Origin: Gigaspora rosea
Taxonomy: Eukaryota; Glomeromycota; Glomeromycetes; Diversisporales; Gigasporaceae
Length of the DNA: 64,000 nucleotides
Direction: 5' to 3'
Assembly: GCA_003550325.1 (NCBI GenBank)
Contig: QKWP01000225.1
Span: 274,435-338,434 of the forward strand
In this document: in pieces, positions 59,122 through 64,000 of the stretch
Position numbering within the stretch: the first letter of the stretch is position 1
Layout: each line of letters begins with the position of its first letter
Position numbers and translations under genes: made by a program
Notes under the pieces: model-generated
The model's database searches: none
Seen by the model: the letters and a program-made list of their open reading frames with translations, nothing else
What the model was told of the DNA's origin: nothing

Positions 59122-61518
59122 TTAATAGGAAGTAGGAAAGGTATGTTTCTTGTTTTTCCACTTAAAAGAGTAGCATCCATTTTTCCAATTGTAACTGGCT
59201 TCAACTTTCTTTGACCAGTCATTTCTAAACAATAATGAGTAAGAGGTGGCAGGGACTACTTCAACGGTAATAGGAATAATAGCACTATCTATTTCTATAG
59301 GTAAGTCTCGAATAATTCCCAAAGGACGAGAAGGGGTTCCAGTAGCAGGTATGATAAGGCTAAGAGAGGCTTGTTCTATTTTTAATCCTAGATCTTGGAC
59401 TAATTGGTGTGTGATCATGCTAATAAAGGCTCCACTATCAATAATAGCTTCTTGTGGTTTTTGATTAATTTTAACATTATATTTGACAGGTATAGTATAA
59501 GCAGATGTCTGGATCAAATTAGCAGTTTTAGCTTCTTCGTACAAGTAAGAAGATAGTGCAGTATGAACAGAAGGGTTGTCTAGAAATGTTTCCCATTTTT
59601 GTGGACTAAGAGATGGGTTGGTAGTGGTAGTAGTAGAAGGAGTTCCATCAAGATAGTTAAGATTTCTGTAGTAGGATGAGGGGGTTCGGTTGCTAGATCT
59701 CCAAGAAGAAGATCGGTCTTGACTTCTAGAGCGGTAGTCATTTCGATTATTACGATTATCTCTATTTCTAGAATGGTTTCGGTCTCTATTATAATAATCT
59801 TGGTCTCTATTATCTCGACTTCTAGATCTGTTTCTATAAGAGTCATGTCGATAGTTGTTATTATAGGACTGTCTGTTTCTTCCTTGTTCATTACTTTGAT
59901 TCTTCTTTTTAAGACGACAATGTGCAATAAAGTATCTGGTTCGACTACAATAATGGCAGGTAGGAGGTTGTTTAATTGGATTGGCTTGTTTAGTGGAATC
60001 AGCATAGTTTACGGAGAGGTTAGCAGGTGGTTGCTTCTGAGTAAGGTTAATACTAAGTTGAGCGATTTGTTCAGTTAGTTTAATAGCTTGGTCTGTATCT
60101 GTATTAGGAAAAGCTATAAGTTTTCTAGTTTCCCATTTACGAGCAGTTTTCATAGTAGCATCAAGATCAGCAGGTTCAGAGGCTTGTACATTTATAGCAA
60201 ACTCAGGACGAAGGCCTTGGATAAAGAGTTGGATTACAAAGTCATCAGGGAAGTCATCGTCAGGGTCAACACGTTGCTTCAGTTTTTTGAACTGGTTAAT
60301 ATAGTCATCAACTGAGTTGGCACCTTGTTTGACATCAAAAAGTTGCTTTTGCCACATGACTTTTTGTTTTGGGGTAACAAATCGGTCTAGAAACAGGTGT
60401 TTAAAACTAGTATCTTGATTATCACTAAAAGCAGTGGGCTTAGTGGTAAGGGAGGAAAGCCAGTCTAAGGCAATTCCTTTCAAGTAGACAGGGACAAGTT
60501 CTAATTTTCGGGCAGCATCCCATCGGTTAGCAACGGCAGCACGCTTGAATTCTGAATACCATTCGAGTGGGTCTTGGGTTCCATCTCCATTAAAGAAATT
60601 AACAGAAAGAAAATTCCTTTCAACTTCTCCATGTACAAACGCAGCAGCTAAGGTATTAATAGCAGTAGCAGTATCAGCAATCGCTCGTTCAGCCATAATA
60701 GGAGGTGGGTTGTCTGCAGGTGAGATTAGAGAAGGTTCTTGGTCTTCTTCACTAGTTTCTTCAGTAGTATCTAGTAAAAGTCTATCTAAATTAAAAGTAG
60801 AGGTAGTTTCAAAGAAATTTCCAAGGTCTATATCTTTTTGATTAGGTGCTAAAACTGTGGGACTTGCAGGTAGGCTAGTATGTTGGACCGAAGGGGTGTA
60901 TGAGCTAATATCACTATTATGTTCACTAAAAGAGAGTAGGTTAAAACCAAGAGGAGTAGAGGGGCGATCCTCAGGGGTAGTAAGAAGAGGTAAAGTATTA
61001 AAAGTAGGGCTAGATCCTTCGATAATAGAATATCCTAAGTCTGGATATCGAGGGTTATAGTTTTCAGTACTGGTGTCAAAGTATGGGTCAAAAGTAGTAT
61101 AGTCCGCAAAGTTAAGAGGAGGTAAAGTTGTGCGATGGGTAAAACGTTGATGAATAGCAAGAGCAATTTCTCTTGGGTTGTCAAGTTCTATTTGATATCG
61201 GCAGCTAAAAATAATATCTTGAATACAAGCATAGATAGTAGCAGGGTCTCTGGTTTCAGTCAGGCGAATAAAGTTTCCAGTAGTTTGAGAGGTATAGAAA
61301 TCAGCAGAGTAGGTACCAGAATACCAATGCCAAAATCTTCCAAAAGGTGTTCGAGCAAAAACACGACCACTAGTGCGAGGGGGAGGATAACACTCTTGAC
61401 AAGAAAGATCAGGAGCACGTAATTGGAGAGAGTGAAATGGAAGAGCAGAGTTTTGATGATGTTCTACTAGGTGGTTTCTAATATATCGATTATATAATTC
61501 GTTAATATCAGTAGTCAT
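59122..61518 (-). CDS. Gag-protease frame of the Ty3/gypsy element
   Basis: An open frame of 798 codons. The first 300 residues are Thr/Ser/Pro-rich with no known domain. The retrotransposon gag domain runs from about residue 315 to 480 (VNFFNGDGTQDPLEWYSEFK, ALDWLSSL, FVTPKQKVMWQKQLFDVKQG, LFIQGLRPEFAINVQ). A zinc-knuckle-like CHYC motif lies near residue 520, followed by an Arg/Asp/Ser-rich run (RSRSRDNRDQDYYNRD-type), and then an aspartic protease with the active-site motif IIDSGAFISMI near residue 700. It would form the particle shell and the protease that matures it. The frame is whole, but the element as a whole is broken. Confidence 0.85.
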   Translation of the reverse strand: MTTDINELYNRYIRNHLVEHHQNSALPFHSLQLRAPDLSCQECYPPPRTSGRVFARTPFGRFWHWYSGTYSADFYTSQTTGNFIRLTETRDPATIYACIQDIIFSCRYQIELDNPREIALAIHQRFTHRTTLPPLNFADYTTFDPYFDTSTENYNPRYPDLGYSIIEGSSPTFNTLPLLTTPEDRPSTPLGFNLLSFSEHNSDISSYTPSVQHTSLPASPTVLAPNQKDIDLGNFFETTSTFNLDRLLLDTTEETSEEDQEPSLISPADNPPPIMAERAIADTATAINTLAAAFVHGEVERNFLSVNFFNGDGTQDPLEWYSEFKRAAVANRWDAARKLELVPVYLKGIALDWLSSLTTKPTAFSDNQDTSFKHLFLDRFVTPKQKVMWQKQLFDVKQGANSVDDYINQFKKLKQRVDPDDDFPDDFVIQLFIQGLRPEFAINVQASEPADLDATMKTARKWETRKLIAFPNTDTDQAIKLTEQIAQLSINLTQKQPPANLSVNYADSTKQANPIKQPPTCHYCSRTRYFIAHCRLKKKNQSNEQGRNRQSYNNNYRHDSYRNRSRSRDNRDQDYYNRDRNHSRNRDNRNNRNDYRSRSQDRSSSWRSSNRTPSSYYRNLNYLDGTPSTTTTTNPSLSPQKWETFLDNPSVHTALSSYLYEEAKTANLIQTSAYTIPVKYNVKINQKPQEAIIDSGAFISMITHQLVQDLGLKIEQASLSLIIPATGTPSRPLGIIRDLPIEIDSAIIPITVEVVPATSYSLLFRNDWSKKVEASYNWKNGCYSFKWKNKKHTFPTSY

Positions 61519-61557
61519 ATGCCTTATGACTCCTGACTAAATCTCAAAATAATTAAT

Positions 61558-62120
61558 TGTTAGTAATATCTTGTTAGTAAGTTTAGTTAAATAGATAGAA
61601 TCCTTGGGCAAAGAGTCTTCCAGGATGAACAGCAGCAGCAAATGTTATGAGAAATAAACAGCAATTAAAATAAAAAGAGTCCTTGGGCAAAGAGTCTTCC
61701 AGGACGAATGGCAGCAGCAATAGGTTTTATAGAGTCTGTGGGCAAAGAGACTTCCAGGACGAACAGCAGCAGCTAGAGTTGTACAATGATAAACACTATA
61801 ATCTACAAGAGCAACATAAGCGTTATAAACGGTATAAGCGTTATAAGCAGTATAAGCGCTATAAGCGTTATAAGCGTTATAAGCGGTATAAGCGCTATAA
61901 GCGTCATAAGCGTTATAAGCGTGATAATCATTATAAGCATTATAATCGTTATTAGCGTTATAATCATTATAAGCGTTATAATCGGTATAAGCGTTATAAG
62001 CGGTATTAACTATTCTAACTTCTTAAGATAATAATATAATACAATATAATAATAAAATATAATAATAAAAATGACATAATAAAATAATAAGGTAATATAA
62101 TAAACTATCGTTCTATAACA
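61558..62120 (-). repeat. Right LTR (5' LTR) of the Ty3/gypsy element, with expanded tandem repeat
   Basis: The part 61782-62120 matches the left LTR core. It is longer because of about twenty copies of a 10-bp unit (ATAAGCGTTA / ATAAGCGGTA) at 61815-62010, against about six in the left LTR. The inner part, 61595-61780, holds three copies of a 43-60-bp unit with CTTGGGCAAAGAGTCTTCCA and GGACGAACAGCAGCAGC that the left LTR lacks. The inner limit at 61558 is a guess from a TGTTA word. Confidence 0.6.
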
Positions 62121-63120
62121 CTAATACTTTACAGGTGATCTATGAACATGCTAAAGCATATGTAAGCATGTTTGACAAAACTTTCCTTTCACCTTAGCTG
62201 CTATAAATGCTCTTTATTCATCCTAATTTCTTTCTTATCTGAAAATATCAATGCTATCTACTATGACCAATACTGCTATTGATAAATTAACTAAAGCTAT
62301 TAATAAAATATTATAGCAGCTGCAAGAGCGTTAATCCCATTTGTTAGAAAAATTTTCTTGATTTGTTTGTTTTAAGTGTAGGAAAAATGGGCTATTAGTA
62401 GAAACTGCCATACTATACCTTATTCAAATTCTATATTTAACAACTTCCAAAACTATACCGCTTCGAATTTGCTTTTCATTCTGGGATTAAATTTTACCCA
62501 GATAGTTCATCTGAATTTTTTGTCAGTCAATGTGCCAAACTCACTACTCTTTATAATGTTAATTTGTGTCCTAATAGCAATCCTGTTAATCAGCAACAAG
62601 ATGCTTTACAAGCACTTTTATCACTTGCTACTAATTTACTCACAGTTAACAATTTCAATAGTGTAGAGCAAAATAATCAGCTCACTTTTGTCAACAATCC
62701 AGAAGTCGACATCACTTTCTTTGCAGGTAGTACCTGAACAAATAAATATTGACATAAGTGGCTTAGGGAAGATGAAGTAAAATTTGAATCAGATATAGTA
62801 GAAACCCTAAAACAATTGTTGAACAGAAGAAAACAAAAAAGAAAGTAGTAATCAATAATGATAATATTAATAAAAATATTAATTCAAAACTCATATCACC
62901 TAAGCTTAAACAGGATTTGATGGTACGTAGAAAAGTACCTAAAGATGAATTGCTTAAAATTTCTTCTCTAGTAACTTCCTACTCTATAATTATAGACTTA
63001 ACTAACAAATCTGCTAATATTACATTCAGCTAGCTTATACGTGTGGTACCTTTTTTGGAGAAGGAATTGATAAAGAGCCTGCATAAAAAGAAGAGCTTAC
63101 AAAAAGAAAAGTAAAAGCCA
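62121..63120 (+). mobile_element. Relic of a retrotransposon gag/protease-side region, right part
   Basis: Continues the older relic after the inserted element. Readable pieces include IYEHAKAYVSMFDKT, a CFKCRKNG piece of a zinc-knuckle region, HSGIKFYPDSS and, near 62900-63110, KLKQDLMVRRKVPKDEL and LTNKSANITFSQLIRVVPFL, which I recall from fungal LTR elements next to the protease. It is old, with several breaks. Confidence 0.5.
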
Positions 63121-64000
63121 AATTTAGTATAGCCAAAGGTCAAATGTCAACTGAGTAATGATTATAACATTTGAGTAATTGCTATATTATCTTTAACCTC
63201 TTATTAATGCTCTTAAACAACATAAAATCATGAACATGAAATTGCTAAATTTGCTTTTGTTGTTTGATTGCCTAATATTTACTATTTTGATCTCAAGTTC
63301 AAGAATAAGTGCAAGAATAAGTGCAAGTGCAAGTACAAGTGCAAAAACACAACAAAAGTTCTGCGATAGATAAAACATAAAATTAATGAAAAAATAGTGA
63401 ATATATTTAGCAATTATCAAAAAAAATTACATTCAGCCAAATATTTAGATGATTGATTTCTAGAATTTTTTGTCAGAATTTATTGCTGCCCAGATTATCT
63501 AATAATGAACTAATTTTCACAGTAATTCATAGTTTTATGTCGATCTAACAACTAATAAAATCATAGTTATGTCAAAAAAGTGATCAGTGTGCTAAAACTA
63601 ATACAGTAATATAGGACCCCGAGCTATTAGTATATAGGTCACTGAACTAAATGCGTAGCCAACTTAATAACTTATTTGGATGTAAGATCTTAGATTTGCT
63701 TAAAATCAACAAAATTTTAAAAAAAGTTAGATTTTCTATTTGCGTATTTTTAACTAAATTTAAAACAGTTAGAGATTGCAAATGCTTATTTTTGGTACTG
63801 ATAGGGCATGGTTTACTACCGTAGATTCCTAAAATAAGTTATCTTTTTTTAGATTTAAAAAATCGGAAGCAATTTTGAAGTATTATAACTTTTTAAGGAA
63901 TTTGTACACAATAAGGAGGTAGCTTATTTTAGAGATATAAATCCTAAAAAGGTTTATTTATCTCAATGTTTACTTTTAAAATTTATTTCATGTACTAATA
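63121..64000. other. Gene-free right edge with an AAGTGC repeat and a foldback
   Basis: At 63297-63345 the unit AAGTGC/AAGAAT is repeated about seven times and yields the LALALIL-type ORF on the minus strand. At 63811-63935, CTAAAATAAGTTATCT faces AGGTAGCTTATTTTAG, a 125-bp foldback related to the hairpin at 28273. Confidence 0.45.

Larger units (their letters stand above)
53001..62120 (-). mobile_element. Ty3/gypsy-type LTR retrotransposon, 9.1 kb, broken
   Basis: The element lies on the minus strand. The outer ends read TGTTAC..TAACA, CTAA lies outside both, and a polypurine tract (AAGGGGATGGAAA on the minus strand, about 53573-53586) abuts the left LTR. Order on the minus strand: gag and protease (61518-59122), a Cys-rich zinc-knuckle region (about 59060-58230), a coiled-coil region (58221-57592), reverse transcriptase (about 57450-56480), RNase H (about 56110-55730), integrase (about 55720-54430) and a further coding stretch of unknown role (about 54290-53590). 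Gag is one long open frame of 798 codons, while pol has several breaks and a MITE insertion. The shared LTR core differs by only a few percent, so the element is moderately young. Confidence 0.88.

Noticed and set aside
59580-60078. ORFs of 141 and 119 codons within gag
   Set aside because: Shadows of the gag-protease frame, over its Arg/Asp/Ser-rich run.
61683-62031. Repetitive Arg/Lys/Tyr and Ile/Ser/Val ORFs
   Set aside because: These are readings of the 10-bp tandem repeat in the LTR, not proteins.
63193-63420. Minus-strand ORF with a Leu-Ala-Leu run
   Set aside because: Produced by the AAGTGC hexamer repeat.

Overview
This is a very AT-rich nuclear window from a fungus. The short GT-AG introns (about 70-380 bp) and several protein families I recognise from memory point to an arbuscular mycorrhizal fungus of the Rhizophagus type (Glomeromycotina). 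Those families are kinase genes with attached LamG-like domains, SWIM/MULE transposases, DDE and Crypton-like elements, and an ion-transport protein with a WD-type front end. This assignment rests on remembered sequence style, not on a database search.

Only one gene looks whole: a six-exon, 1,153-residue protein at 23432-27437 that joins a WD40-like N-terminus to a six-to-seven-helix cation-channel domain. A second, weaker host locus is a spliced LamG/concanavalin A-like domain at 30747-31448. Other host-like loci are broken: a protein with Ser-rich and Lys-rich ends (4142-5468), a tyrosine-kinase-like gene plus LamG-like tail (19493-21360), and the start of a protein with tandem VADLLK repeats and a Cys-rich motif at the left edge (513 down to 1, minus).

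The rest is a graveyard of mobile DNA. From left to right: small inverted-repeat elements (844-1136, 2400-2524, 3013-3538); a Helitron helper gene without its helicase (about 7878-10972, minus); a Tc1/IS630-like DDE transposase gene (17172-19255); a 6.4-kb Mutator-like element with about 880-bp palindrome-filled terminal repeats, a 9-bp target duplication and a SWIM-type transposase (33645-40043); a MITE nested inside another MITE's terminal repeat (41404-42531); two 644-bp MITE copies in opposite orientation about 10 kb apart (40361-41004 and 51058-51701); a decayed Crypton-like tyrosine recombinase gene (47276-48779, minus); and a 9.1-kb Ty3/gypsy LTR element (53001-62120, minus), itself hit by a hAT-type MITE (56206-56477) and itself inserted in an older gag-type relic (about 52400-63120).

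The long gaps (about 5.5-7.6 kb, 11-12.9 kb, 13.2-17 kb, 21.5-23.4 kb, 27.5-30.7 kb, 42.5-47.2 kb, 49.3-51 kb) hold AT-rich DNA, short tandem duplications and simple repeats with no gene I can support. No tRNA, rRNA or CRISPR array was seen. The most unusual items are the nested palindromic ends and the triplicated exon-intron module of the Mutator-like element, and the WD40-channel fusion.
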